Part shown: piece by piece, positions 27,475-36,167 of the stretch | Layout of the letters: every line of letters starts with the position of its first letter | Position numbering within the stretch: the first letter of the stretch is position 1 | NCBI RefSeq assembly: GCF_000332175.1 | Contig: NZ_KB235914.1 | Coordinates: forward strand, 4,026,868 to 4,090,867 | Source of the DNA: Pseudanabaena sp. PCC 6802 | GTDB taxonomy: Bacteria > Cyanobacteriota > Cyanobacteriia > Pseudanabaenales > Pseudanabaenaceae | Reading direction: 5' to 3' | Length of the DNA stretch: 64,000 nt | Position numbers and translations under genes: made by a program | Notes under the pieces: model-generated | Database searches by the model: none | What the model was told of the DNA's origin: nothing | The model's input: only the letters and a program-made list of their open reading frames with translations

Positions 27475-28071
27475 CTAGGCAATTTGCGAGGTAACAAACT
27501 CTATTACCCGTTCTAGCCCATCTTTTGTCTTGAGGTTGGTCATAATGAACGGCTTATCGCCGCGCATTTTTTTAGCGTCGCGCTCCATTACCTCTAAGCT
27601 GGCTCCAACGTAGGGTGCTAGATCGATTTTATTGATCACGAGCAGATCTGATTTGACGATCCCCGGACCACCCTTGCGGGGAATTTTGTCCCCAGCGGCG
27701 ACATCGATTACGTAGATCGTGGCATCAACTAGTTCAGGGCTGAAGGTGGCAGCCAGATTATCACCACCGCTTTCAACAAACACAAGATCGAGGTTTTGAA
27801 ACTGGGACTCTAGTTTCTCGATCGCGGCCAAATTCATGGAGGCATCTTCGCGGATAGCAGTATGCGGGCAGCCACCCGTTTCTACGCCAACAATGCGATC
27901 GCTGCTTAAAGCCTCGCTGCGCACCAGAAACTGAGCGTCTTCTTGCGTATAAATATCATTAGTAACGACGGCAATATTGTAGCGATGCCGCATTGACTTA
28001 CATAGAGCGTCCACTAAGGCAGTTTTACCAGATCCTACGGGGCCTGCGACCCCGACTCGAAAAGTACCCAT
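27475..28071 (-). CDS. ureG: Urease accessory GTPase UreG
   Basis: A 198-residue SIMIBI-class GTPase with the P-loop [30 protein letters not shown], the metal-binding [13 protein letters not shown] (Cys-Pro-His), [13 protein letters not shown] and [10 protein letters not shown]. The length and the CPH motif are those of UreG rather than the hydrogenase protein HypB. It uses GTP to hand nickel to urease together with UreD/F/E. No other urease gene is in this window, so the rest of the set must lie elsewhere, as is common in cyanobacteria. Confidence 0.95.
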   Translation of the reverse strand: MGTFRVGVAGPVGSGKTALVDALCKSMRHRYNIAVVTNDIYTQEDAQFLVRSEALSSDRIVGVETGGCPHTAIREDASMNLAAIEKLESQFQNLDLVFVESGGDNLAATFSPELVDATIYVIDVAAGDKIPRKGGPGIVKSDLLVINKIDLAPYVGASLEVMERDAKKMRGDKPFIMTNLKTKDGLERVIEFVTSQIA

Positions 28072-28112
28072 GAATTTTCCTGTAAATAAAATACCTGTAG
28101 TGTATCAGCCCT

Positions 28113-28202
28113 AAAAAGCTAACCGTTAACCGCTAAAAGCCGATCGCTGCAATCCCAATTAAAAAGCTAATCGCTAAAAGCCGATCGCTGCGATCCCAAT
28201 TA
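28113..28202. repeat. Direct repeat upstream of ureG
   Basis: A unit of about 41 bases containing CGCTAAAAGCCGATCGCTGC and ATCCCAATTAA occurs twice in tandem with one or two substitutions and a short extra TTAACC in the first copy. Non-coding; it includes one HIP1-like GCCGATCGC in each unit. It lies between the divergent ureG and gpmI. Confidence 0.75.
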
Positions 28203-28325
28203 AATTGTGAAAATTATGAAAGCTTGGGTGGAGATAGTACCAACATAGCAAGTCTAAAAAGTGGGTTTCAGAATACTTTCAGGGCAAGGTCTGACACGGT
28301 AACTTTGGGTACAGAAATACGCTGA

Positions 28326-28354
28326 TTGTTTGCAATTTGCTGCAATGGTATGAT
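28326..28354 (+). promoter_or_regulatory. Candidate sigma-70 promoter for gpmI
   Basis: TTGTTT at 28326-28331 and TATGAT at 28349-28354 are separated by 17 bases, a good match to the housekeeping consensus. They lie about 40 bases before the GTAAGGAA ribosome site and ATG of gpmI. Prediction by pattern only. Confidence 0.5.
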
Positions 28355-28395
28355 TACACATGAGTGCTTAAACTAATGAGTAAGGAAATATCCCT

Positions 28396-29997
28396 ATGGT
28401 GATGGAGTCTGTTCCTCCACTTGTTCTAGTCATATTAGACGGCTGGGGATATCGGGAAGAGGCTGACGGAAATGCCATTGCTGCTGCCAATACCCCTGTG
28501 ATGCGCAGTCTGTGGCAGGCTTACCCAAAAACTCTGATCCAGGCATCTGGTAAGGATGTGGGGTTACCCAAGGGTCAAATGGGCAATTCTGAGGTGGGTC
28601 ACCTCAATATCGGTGCTGGGCGAGTCGTACCCCAAGAGCTAGTCCGTATATCTGACTCAATCGATGACCGTAGCCTTTTTGCTAATCCTGCTTTGCTGGA
28701 AATTTGCGAGTCGGTAAGGACAAACAATGGCAAGTTGCATCTGATTGGTTTGTGTTCCGATGGTGGCGTGCATTCCCATATCGACCACTTGCTGGCATTG
28801 CTCGAGGTTGCTAAGGCTCAGGGTGTCCATGATATTTGCATACATGTAATTACAGATGGGCGCGATACGCCTCCGACTTCGGCTCCAGGTTACCTGAGAA
28901 GATTGCAAAGCAATATTGACCTGCTGGGTGTAGGTCGAATTGTGACGATCAGCGGGCGCTACTACGCTATGGATCGCGATCGCCGTTGGGATCGCGTGCA
29001 AAAAGCCTACGATGTCATGACCGGGGATATAGTTACCGCTAATATGTCCGCTGCAGAGGTTTTAGAGTACTCCTACGAGCAAGATGTCACCGACGAGTTT
29101 ATCGTGCCAGTCAGGATTGCTAAAGGTGCGATCGAAGCGGGGGATGGCATAGTTTGCTTTAACTTCCGTCCCGATCGCTCGCGCCAACTGATTCAGTCCC
29201 TAACCGTACCTGATTTCAAGAGTTTTGAGCGATCGCATCACATCGCGCCGCTCCACGTTGCTACCTTCACCCAATACGATCCCAGTTTTAACGTGAGCGT
29301 GGCATTTCCGCCTCAAAACTTAGACAACATGCTCGGTCAGGTAATTGCAAGGCATGGTTTGAAGCAATTTCGGGCAGCAGAAACTGAAAAGTACGCCCAC
29401 GTCACCTATTTCTTTGATGGCGGCCAGGAGGAGCCTAGCCCCGGCGACGATCGGGTGCTGGTCAATAGCCCTATGGTTCCTACCTACGATGACGAGCCAG
29501 GCATGTCAGCCCAGCAGGTAACCGATATCGCGCTGGCAGCCGTCAATAAGGGCATATATTCACTGATCGTGATGAATTACGCTAACCCGGATATGGTAGG
29601 ACACACGGGTAATTTTGAGGCGACCGTTGAGGCGATCGAGCACGTAGATACCTGCTTGGGCGAACTGGTAAAAGGCGTGACTAAAGCTGGCGGCACTTTA
29701 CTGATCACTGCCGATCATGGCAATGCGGAGTACATGTGGGATGACGATCGCAATCCCTGGACCGCCCACACCACCAATCCCGTCCCATTTATCCTGGTGG
29801 AAGGCGAAGGGCTAAAAATTCGCGGCTATGGCGGCAATGTCAAATTACGCGATCGCGGTCGTTTAGCCGATATCGCGCCCACGATTCTCGATATTCTCCA
29901 GATTGACAAACCAGCGGAAATGACTGGTACTTCCCTCCTGGAAACGGCTGACTATGAGGTGGCACAATCTAGAACCCCCGTGAAGATTAGACTTTGA
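28396..29997 (+). CDS. gpmI: 2,3-bisphosphoglycerate-independent phosphoglycerate mutase
   Basis: A 533-residue enzyme interconverting 3- and 2-phosphoglycerate in the cytosol (glycolysis and carbon export from the Calvin cycle). The alkaline-phosphatase-type core shows metal ligands in VILDGWGYRE and TADHGNAEYM, and the phosphorylated serine in GQMGNSEVGHLNIGAGR. The substrate-binding insert includes DGRDTPPTSAPGYL and FNFRPDRSRQL. Full length for the family. AAGGAA precedes ATG 28396; ATG 28402 is an equal alternative. A clear housekeeping gene. Confidence 0.97.
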   Translation: MVMESVPPLVLVILDGWGYREEADGNAIAAANTPVMRSLWQAYPKTLIQASGKDVGLPKGQMGNSEVGHLNIGAGRVVPQELVRISDSIDDRSLFANPALLEICESVRTNNGKLHLIGLCSDGGVHSHIDHLLALLEVAKAQGVHDICIHVITDGRDTPPTSAPGYLRRLQSNIDLLGVGRIVTISGRYYAMDRDRRWDRVQKAYDVMTGDIVTANMSAAEVLEYSYEQDVTDEFIVPVRIAKGAIEAGDGIVCFNFRPDRSRQLIQSLTVPDFKSFERSHHIAPLHVATFTQYDPSFNVSVAFPPQNLDNMLGQVIARHGLKQFRAAETEKYAHVTYFFDGGQEEPSPGDDRVLVNSPMVPTYDDEPGMSAQQVTDIALAAVNKGIYSLIVMNYANPDMVGHTGNFEATVEAIEHVDTCLGELVKGVTKAGGTLLITADHGNAEYMWDDDRNPWTAHTTNPVPFILVEGEGLKIRGYGGNVKLRDRGRLADIAPTILDILQIDKPAEMTGTSLLETADYEVAQSRTPVKIRL

Positions 29998-30136
29998 TAG
30001 GAGTTGGGTTATGGGGGGTGGGGTTTGGTTTAGCTAGTATCTAAATTCAGCAAGCTAAATTAGATATGAACTATTTTGCAATCCCTATGGCCTACTCTTC
30101 TTCCCCCAACGCCCAACCCCTAGTCTCCATCCTCCG

Positions 30137-33043
30137 ATGAACGAGCAGTTGGATGCCTTGCTCAGTTTGCTGGCAGAACTGCAAGATCGGCGATCGCGCA
30201 AAACGATTACCGTTACGCCCGTTCCAGAAAGTTCTGAGTCCGGACAAGAAGAGGGCGATCGTAAGGCGGACTTAGCCCTAGAGGCTGAGTTGATACCCAA
30301 TTCAGGTATCGATTCCGACGACGCACCGCCATTACAAACATCGGCTAATTTACCCAATTACCTGAAGCAACTGGCGGAAGAAGCAGGTATAGATGTTGCT
30401 GCTATTGACGTTGGCGGAGCAGACATAAGTTCTGCCCAGCAGTTAAGCCAAAGCCCGAGTTCAGATGTACCGTTGCGGAGTCAAGGAGATCGGGTTCCAG
30501 CAGGGGATGCCAGTCAGCATTTAGAACAGGGTTTAAAGCAAATACCAAGCTCGAATACAAGCGATCGCGTCCCCCCCTTTGTAGAGATAGAAAGCCAGGT
30601 GGACAACCTGGACGAAATCGCTGATTCTATGGCATATATCCAGGATTTGCTATTTGGCTATGTACCTGGGGTGCAAGCAAATATGTCAGAGCTATTAGCA
30701 CAACCAGATCGATTGGCTATTGATGCAGCAGCACCCGCCCCTAAGCTAGCATCGCTAAAAAATACTCCAAATAATTTCAATAGCAACAGGCTCGACGAAC
30801 AAAAATCAATTGAAGTACTGCAAAGTATTTTGGTGCAGCCTGAAGTTGCGGTTCTGCGTCAATCTTTAGCACACCTGGAACAAAAGGTCTCCCATCTAGA
30901 AGAGCAGGTCAACGATCCGAGCGCGATCGATGGGCTGAATCAACAGCTAGCAATACTACAAGATGGCTTAAGCGATCGCTCTGTCGCGCAGAGCAGGCAA
31001 GCGGCATCTCTAGCACGCTTAGAGCAGAAGATTGCAAGTGTAGAAGAGCAGGTCAACGATCCGTCTGCAATGGATAGCCTCAAGCAAAAGTTAGCGTCCG
31101 TGCAGGATCGAGTTAGCGATACGTCTGCCATGCAAAACATGCAGGCAGAAATGGAGAAACTGGCACGACAGCAGGGCAATTTACCCAGTCAAATTGCCAA
31201 TCTCAAACAAAAACTCGCAGATCTAGAGCAACAGCTAACTTCAGCTCTTGAAGATCGCAGCACTCTCAAACACCGGATTGCAAAGATTGAGAATTTAATT
31301 GACAATCCCCAGGAATTAATCGAGTTGCTTTTGCCCGTACTGAATCGCCTGGTCAGTCGTGAAGTGGCGATCGCCGGTGAAGAACTCGCTAGGGCACTAG
31401 CTCCGATTATCGATCGCATTATCGACTGCAATATTCAAGTTGACAAAGAGCCGATGAGCGAGACGCTAGCACCAGTTTTACCTGGGGCAATTAGGCAACA
31501 AATTCTCAACTCGCCAGGGGAGTTTGCCAGCGCGATCGCACCCGAACTCGGCCCTGCCATTACCGATCAGGTCAAAAATAATGCGAACTCCATGATCGAT
31601 GCGCTCTACCCAATTATCGGTAGCACGATTGCCAAGTATATCGCCGAAGCAATTCGCAATATTAATGAAAAAGTCGAACATACCCTGAGTTTTGAGGGTA
31701 TGTTCCGCAAGATCCGCGCTAAATTCCAAGGTATCTCAGAAGCAGAGCTACTGCTCAAAGAAGCGATCGGTTTTCAAGTCCAGGCAGTATTTTTAATTCA
31801 CAAGGTTTCCGGCCTGGTAATTGCTGAAGCTCAGCCAGCGCAGGAACGCGCGCTAGAATCAGACATGATTGCTGGAATGTTAACTGCAATTCGTAATTTT
31901 GCCAACGATTGTATTGTTACTTCAGATCGCACTTCCGAACTAGATGCGATTGACTACGGCAGCTTCAAGATTCTGCTAGAAGTAGCTGGTTCCTGTTACC
32001 TGGCGATCGTGGTAGAAGGCGAACCCCCACTAAAATTCATTCATAAAGCGCGGCGTACGCTCGGCAAAATCGTACGGGAATATCACGGTCAGATCGATCG
32101 CTTTGAAGGCGATTCGGCAACAGTTCCTCAGCCAATTGCCCCAACGATCGCCGAACTAATAGAAAGCCACATCCAGCAAAAAACCAAGCAATCTCAAGGT
32201 CTGTGGATTTTGTTGGGGTTGATATTCACCCTGGTCATTGTCCCTTGGGGCTGGTGGCAATATCGCCAGAATGTCGAACGTCGCTTGGCAGAGCAAGTAT
32301 CGCAGGCATTACTAGCTACGCCAGAGCTATCGGTCTACCAACTCAGTGTCAGGGCGGAGCAGGAGCGAGTGACTTTGCAAGGGCGCGTCCCCAATTCATA
32401 CCTGCGCTCCTTAGCAGAGCAAGTCACCAAAACTGCTGTTCGAGATCGCAGTGTTGACAATCAAATTATTGCCGTCCAGATCCCTGCCGACCCAACCCAA
32501 ACAGCCGCCGAGATAGAACGGGCGATCGCGACATTTAATCAACGAGAGGGCACAAAAATTAAAGCTACCTACGCTAAGGGCAAAGTAACCGTTGCAGGCA
32601 GCGTGAGCGATCGGCTCGATGCCGAGCAGATCTCCCAAAGTTTGGCTCGCATCCCTGGCGTAGAGAAGGTTGTGACTGCGGTTGAGGCTACCCTGCCTAT
32701 CGTGAAAGCGCAAATTTTCTTTAAGCTCGAATCAGCACAACTGGAACCAAAAGAAGCAGGGAACATTAAACAAGTTAGCGATTTCCTCAAGCGCCATCCC
32801 GCATATCATCTCCGAATTATTGGCGGAAGTGATAATATTGGTTCTACCGAGACAAACCAGCTATTAGCGCTAGAAAGGGCGCAGGCGGTTAGAGCAGCTT
32901 TGATCGCACAAGGTGTAGAGCAGCATCGTTTGCAAGCAGTTTCTCGACCAACTTTAAGCATTAGCGAGGACAAGCCTCGCTCGACTGACAGGCGTGTAGA
33001 ATTTGAGGTAGTTCAACCTGGTGCTCGCAATAATTTGCAATGA
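30137..33043 (+). CDS. Envelope protein: coiled coil, roadblock-like domain, membrane span, BON and OmpA domains
   Basis: 968 residues. 1-220 is acidic and low in complexity; 225-395 is coiled coil with repeated blocks (LEQKVSHLEEQVNDPSA). About 395-530 is amphipathic helix. About 535-655 is an alpha/beta domain (VQAVFLIHKVSGLVIAEA, GSCYLAIVVEGEPP) that looks like a roadblock/longin-type fold. A membrane span lies near 688-710 (LWILLGLIFTLVIVPWGW), then two BON-like repeats (about 720-855). The C-terminal OmpA domain (FFKLESAQLEPKEAGNI to STDRRVEFEV) should bind peptidoglycan. It would link the cytoplasm to the cell wall. The Ras-like GTPase 14 bases downstream is the natural partner of a roadblock-like domain. 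Exact function unknown. Confidence 0.75.
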   Translation: MNEQLDALLSLLAELQDRRSRKTITVTPVPESSESGQEEGDRKADLALEAELIPNSGIDSDDAPPLQTSANLPNYLKQLAEEAGIDVAAIDVGGADISSAQQLSQSPSSDVPLRSQGDRVPAGDASQHLEQGLKQIPSSNTSDRVPPFVEIESQVDNLDEIADSMAYIQDLLFGYVPGVQANMSELLAQPDRLAIDAAAPAPKLASLKNTPNNFNSNRLDEQKSIEVLQSILVQPEVAVLRQSLAHLEQKVSHLEEQVNDPSAIDGLNQQLAILQDGLSDRSVAQSRQAASLARLEQKIASVEEQVNDPSAMDSLKQKLASVQDRVSDTSAMQNMQAEMEKLARQQGNLPSQIANLKQKLADLEQQLTSALEDRSTLKHRIAKIENLIDNPQELIELLLPVLNRLVSREVAIAGEELARALAPIIDRIIDCNIQVDKEPMSETLAPVLPGAIRQQILNSPGEFASAIAPELGPAITDQVKNNANSMIDALYPIIGSTIAKYIAEAIRNINEKVEHTLSFEGMFRKIRAKFQGISEAELLLKEAIGFQVQAVFLIHKVSGLVIAEAQPAQERALESDMIAGMLTAIRNFANDCIVTSDRTSELDAIDYGSFKILLEVAGSCYLAIVVEGEPPLKFIHKARRTLGKIVREYHGQIDRFEGDSATVPQPIAPTIAELIESHIQQKTKQSQGLWILLGLIFTLVIVPWGWWQYRQNVERRLAEQVSQALLATPELSVYQLSVRAEQERVTLQGRVPNSYLRSLAEQVTKTAVRDRSVDNQIIAVQIPADPTQTAAEIERAIATFNQREGTKIKATYAKGKVTVAGSVSDRLDAEQISQSLARIPGVEKVVTAVEATLPIVKAQIFFKLESAQLEPKEAGNIKQVSDFLKRHPAYHLRIIGGSDNIGSTETNQLLALERAQAVRAALIAQGVEQHRLQAVSRPTLSISEDKPRSTDRRVEFEVVQPGARNNLQ

Positions 33044-33057
33044 TTCGTAAGTAGTGT

Positions 33058-33591
33058 ATGTCCGCCATAGCAAAAAAAATTTGCCTCGTTGGCGACTTCG
33101 GCGTGGGCAAAACTAGCCTGATTCGTCGGTTTGTCGATCGCTCCTTTAGCGATCGGTATTTGTCCACCGTAGGGGTAAAAATATCGCGCAAATTAGTCGA
33201 ACTGTCGGGGGAGGGCGCGCAAGGCTCCACTAGCGTACAACTTGTGATTTGGGACTTGGAAGGTGACACTAAATTTAAAGCGATCTCGGCTACGCACCTT
33301 CAAGGTGCATCAGGTATAATCATTGTCTCAGATGTGACCCGCTACGAGACGGTGGAAAATGCGCGCAGTCACATCGACCTCTGTGCCAAGATCGATCCTA
33401 AGTCCTGGGTAGTTGTGGCATTAAATAAAGCCGATCTGATCGATGCCGAACAAATGGTTAAATTTACCAAACTCTGCAACTTTACAGATCGACCACTGGT
33501 AATTGGTACTTACCAAACCTCAGCCAAGACAGGAGAAGCTGTGGACTTGATTTTCCAACAGCTAGCCGCCAAAATGATCTTACCCGCCTAG
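33058..33591 (+). CDS. Ras-like small GTPase (prokaryotic Rab/MglA-type)
   Basis: A 177-residue P-loop GTPase with all G motifs: GDFGVGKTSLIRRF (G1), the Thr of STVGVK (G2), WDLEGD (G3), LNKADLID (G4), and TSAKTGE (G5). The G3 box reads DLEG, so the usual catalytic Gln position is Asp here, as in some bacterial Ras-like proteins; this may slow intrinsic hydrolysis. Fourteen bases separate it from the roadblock/OmpA gene, so they are very likely cotranscribed. It probably acts as a nucleotide switch for that envelope protein (inference). Confidence 0.87.
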   Translation: MSAIAKKICLVGDFGVGKTSLIRRFVDRSFSDRYLSTVGVKISRKLVELSGEGAQGSTSVQLVIWDLEGDTKFKAISATHLQGASGIIIVSDVTRYETVENARSHIDLCAKIDPKSWVVVALNKADLIDAEQMVKFTKLCNFTDRPLVIGTYQTSAKTGEAVDLIFQQLAAKMILPA

Positions 33592-33608
33592 CAGATTTCT
33601 AGAAAAAT

Positions 33609-33712
33609 ATAGCTATATCCAACAGGCTTAGGACGGGGTGCAGGGGTGGAACCCCTGCGTGGGGGCACAGCCCCCACACCCCCCTGTCCTAACAGATCTG
33701 CATACGGCTATA
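33609..33712. repeat. MITE-like element with nested hairpins
   Basis: About 104 bases bounded by imperfect inverted ends of about 27 bases (TATAGC at the outside, TTAGGAC/GTCCTAA at the inside; roughly 18 of 27 pair). Between them lie two perfect stems, GCAGGGG/CCCCTGC and GTGGGGG/CCCCCAC, giving a cloverleaf-like fold. Non-coding; between the GTPase and the histidine kinase. Confidence 0.7.
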
Positions 33713-33776
33713 CAATTGGGGGCAGGTTTAGTTCAAATTTAATGGATCGAGCTGTAGCTTGATTTCCCAAAGAGTA

Positions 33777-36167
33777 ATGCGTCCCTTATTAAGAAAATTA
33801 CTGGCTCCACGCCAGATGGAGTATTTGATTATCGACCGAAGCTTTCAGATCAAGGAGGTTTCGGTGGGTATGAAAAGGTTTGCGGAAACTGACGATGCCC
33901 TGCCAGAAGGCAGCGATGCGCGGGACAGTTTCCCCGAATTCATAGGATTGGAAGAAGTTCTGGACGATATCGTGCAAGGGTATAGAGCTTCGTTTGAACT
34001 CAAAGGCATAACCAGGGGTGACAAGACCAATCGATTTCAAGCCATCTACTTTGATGTCACGATTATTGCCGATGATGATGGGGAACTACTAGGGGACCGC
34101 TTGATTGTCCTGTTTGAAGATGTGACAGAGCGCATGGAACTGGAGCAAGCTTTGGTACAGAGGGGAAATGAAGCCAGTTTGCTATTAAGCGCGCTCAACA
34201 CCGCCCACGACTATTTGGGCAAGATTATTATCTCCATCGCAGATGCACTGCTAGTTACTAATGCTAGTGGGAAAATTAAAACTGCTAACCCTGCGGCTCA
34301 AACCATATTTGGCTATAGCGAAGCCGAGTTGATCGGCCAGCATATCTCTGCGGTAACGCCATTGCAGGAGCTGTGGCAGAGAGCGCAACAAGCTTACGAG
34401 TTCGGTCAAGCCGATTTGCTCTTGCATATGGAAACTAATTGCGTAACTCGTACGGGCAGACAAACAGCGATCGCTTTCTCCTGCTCTTTAATTACCTCCA
34501 ACGAAGATGACAGGCACGACTTTATTTACATCGGCCACGATATTACCGAACGCAAACAAGCTGAGGAAAAATTGAAGGCAGCAAGGGCGATCGCCGAGTC
34601 CGCCTCCCAATCCAAGAGCTTATTTTTGGCGAGCATGAGCCATGAAATTCGCACGCCGATGAATGCAGTGCTGGGCATGACGGAATTACTGCTAGATACC
34701 CCCCTCAGCATGGAACAGCACGACTTTGTCGAGAATATCCGCACTAGCGGTGATGCTTTATTGAACTTGATTAATGAAATTCTGGATCTGTCGAAGCTGG
34801 AAGCAGGTGAGATGAAACTAGAAAATCTGGAGTTCGATCTAAGATCCTGCGTAGAAGAAGTGGTAGAACTACTGGCTCCCCAAGCCCAAAGTAAAGGATT
34901 AGAAATTATCAACTGGATTAAGAACGACGTACCGGATCGGGTTTTGGGCGATCGCAATCGGCTCAGGCAGGTAATTACTAACTTAATGGGCAATGCCATT
35001 AAATTTACTTCAGAGGGCGAAGTGATGGTGCGCGTGGAAATGCGATCGCATCATGGCAACACCGATACTGTTCACTTCTCAATTATAGATACGGGCATAG
35101 GCATCGCTCCCGAACAACGAAATAAGCTGTTCGTGCCCTTTTCACAGGTTGATGCTTCTACAACTCGCAAGTACGGCGGCACGGGGCTGGGTCTGGCAAT
35201 TTGCAAGCAAATTGTGGAAATTATGCACGGTGAAATTGGTATTGCGAGCAATTTGGGCTCTGATGTAGAACGTGGCTCGATATTTTGGTTTACGCTTCCA
35301 TTCCAGCGCCCCAATAATTCTGGACTGCAACCCGGCAACCCGGCAAATATTACTCGCATGGTTGGTAAGCGCCTGCTGGTCGTAGATGACAATGCCAATA
35401 GCCGTAGCGCGATCGCTGAATTATTGACACGTTGGCAGGTACAGGTCGATCTCGCTGCCAGTGCGACAGACGCAATCGCTGCCCTGCGTAGTAGTTTGAC
35501 CGAGCAACGTTTCTACGATTCCGCCCTGATCGATCTAGAAATGCCGGATCTAGATGGAATTGCGCTCGGACGGCAAATTAAAGCGACACCTGAATTTGCA
35601 TCTCTACCGCTAATCCTGCTAACCGCAACTCACCAGATGGATATCACTCGTCAAGCAGTGGGTACGTGTTTTAGAGATTATACGTTTAAGCCAGTGAGAT
35701 CGTCGCGGCTACTGGATGTATTGGAGAGAACCCTAGGCATAGGTAATGCCGATAATACGGCTAACCCATCGCTAACTTCTACCCAAACACCCCCAAAATC
35801 TAATTTACGCATTCTCTTAGCCGAAGATAACCCCACCAATCAAAAAGTAGCAGTCAAGCTGCTAGAAAAGCTAGGTTACAGGGTTGAAATTGCGGTCAAC
35901 GGTCAGGAAGTACTGACACGTTTAGAGCAAAAAACCTACGATCTGATTCTGATGGACTGCCAAATGCCGATCGTGGACGGTTACGCCGCCACGCAGGAAA
36001 TCCGCCGTCGCGAGGGCGATCGCTCTCACACGATAATTATCGCCATGACCGCTAATGCCATGAAAGAAGACCGAGACAAGTGCATCGCCGCTGGCATGGA
36101 CGACTACGTGAGCAAGCCGATCTCCAAGGATCAGATTCAGGCAGTTCTACAAAAGTGGGGAAATTAA
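33777..36167 (+). CDS. Hybrid histidine kinase with PAS domains and two receiver domains
   Basis: About 796 residues from ATG 33777; a TTG at 33759 in the same frame is an alternative. Order: a PAS-like N-terminal domain (1-115), short coiled coil, PAS (146-265), HisKA with phospho-His in MSHEIRTPMNAVLGM (about 288), HATPase (NAIKFTSEGEV, DTGIGIAPEQ, GGTGLGLAICK). Then come receiver 1 (LLVVDDNANSRSA, Asp in ALIDLEMP) and receiver 2 (ILLAEDNPTNQKVA, Asp in LMDCQMP, KP near the end). No membrane span, so it senses in the cytoplasm or through partners. Both receivers keep the acceptor Asp. Its output protein is not encoded here. Confidence 0.9.
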   Translation: MRPLLRKLLAPRQMEYLIIDRSFQIKEVSVGMKRFAETDDALPEGSDARDSFPEFIGLEEVLDDIVQGYRASFELKGITRGDKTNRFQAIYFDVTIIADDDGELLGDRLIVLFEDVTERMELEQALVQRGNEASLLLSALNTAHDYLGKIIISIADALLVTNASGKIKTANPAAQTIFGYSEAELIGQHISAVTPLQELWQRAQQAYEFGQADLLLHMETNCVTRTGRQTAIAFSCSLITSNEDDRHDFIYIGHDITERKQAEEKLKAARAIAESASQSKSLFLASMSHEIRTPMNAVLGMTELLLDTPLSMEQHDFVENIRTSGDALLNLINEILDLSKLEAGEMKLENLEFDLRSCVEEVVELLAPQAQSKGLEIINWIKNDVPDRVLGDRNRLRQVITNLMGNAIKFTSEGEVMVRVEMRSHHGNTDTVHFSIIDTGIGIAPEQRNKLFVPFSQVDASTTRKYGGTGLGLAICKQIVEIMHGEIGIASNLGSDVERGSIFWFTLPFQRPNNSGLQPGNPANITRMVGKRLLVVDDNANSRSAIAELLTRWQVQVDLAASATDAIAALRSSLTEQRFYDSALIDLEMPDLDGIALGRQIKATPEFASLPLILLTATHQMDITRQAVGTCFRDYTFKPVRSSRLLDVLERTLGIGNADNTANPSLTSTQTPPKSNLRILLAEDNPTNQKVAVKLLEKLGYRVEIAVNGQEVLTRLEQKTYDLILMDCQMPIVDGYAATQEIRRREGDRSHTIIIAMTANAMKEDRDKCIAAGMDDYVSKPISKDQIQAVLQKWGN

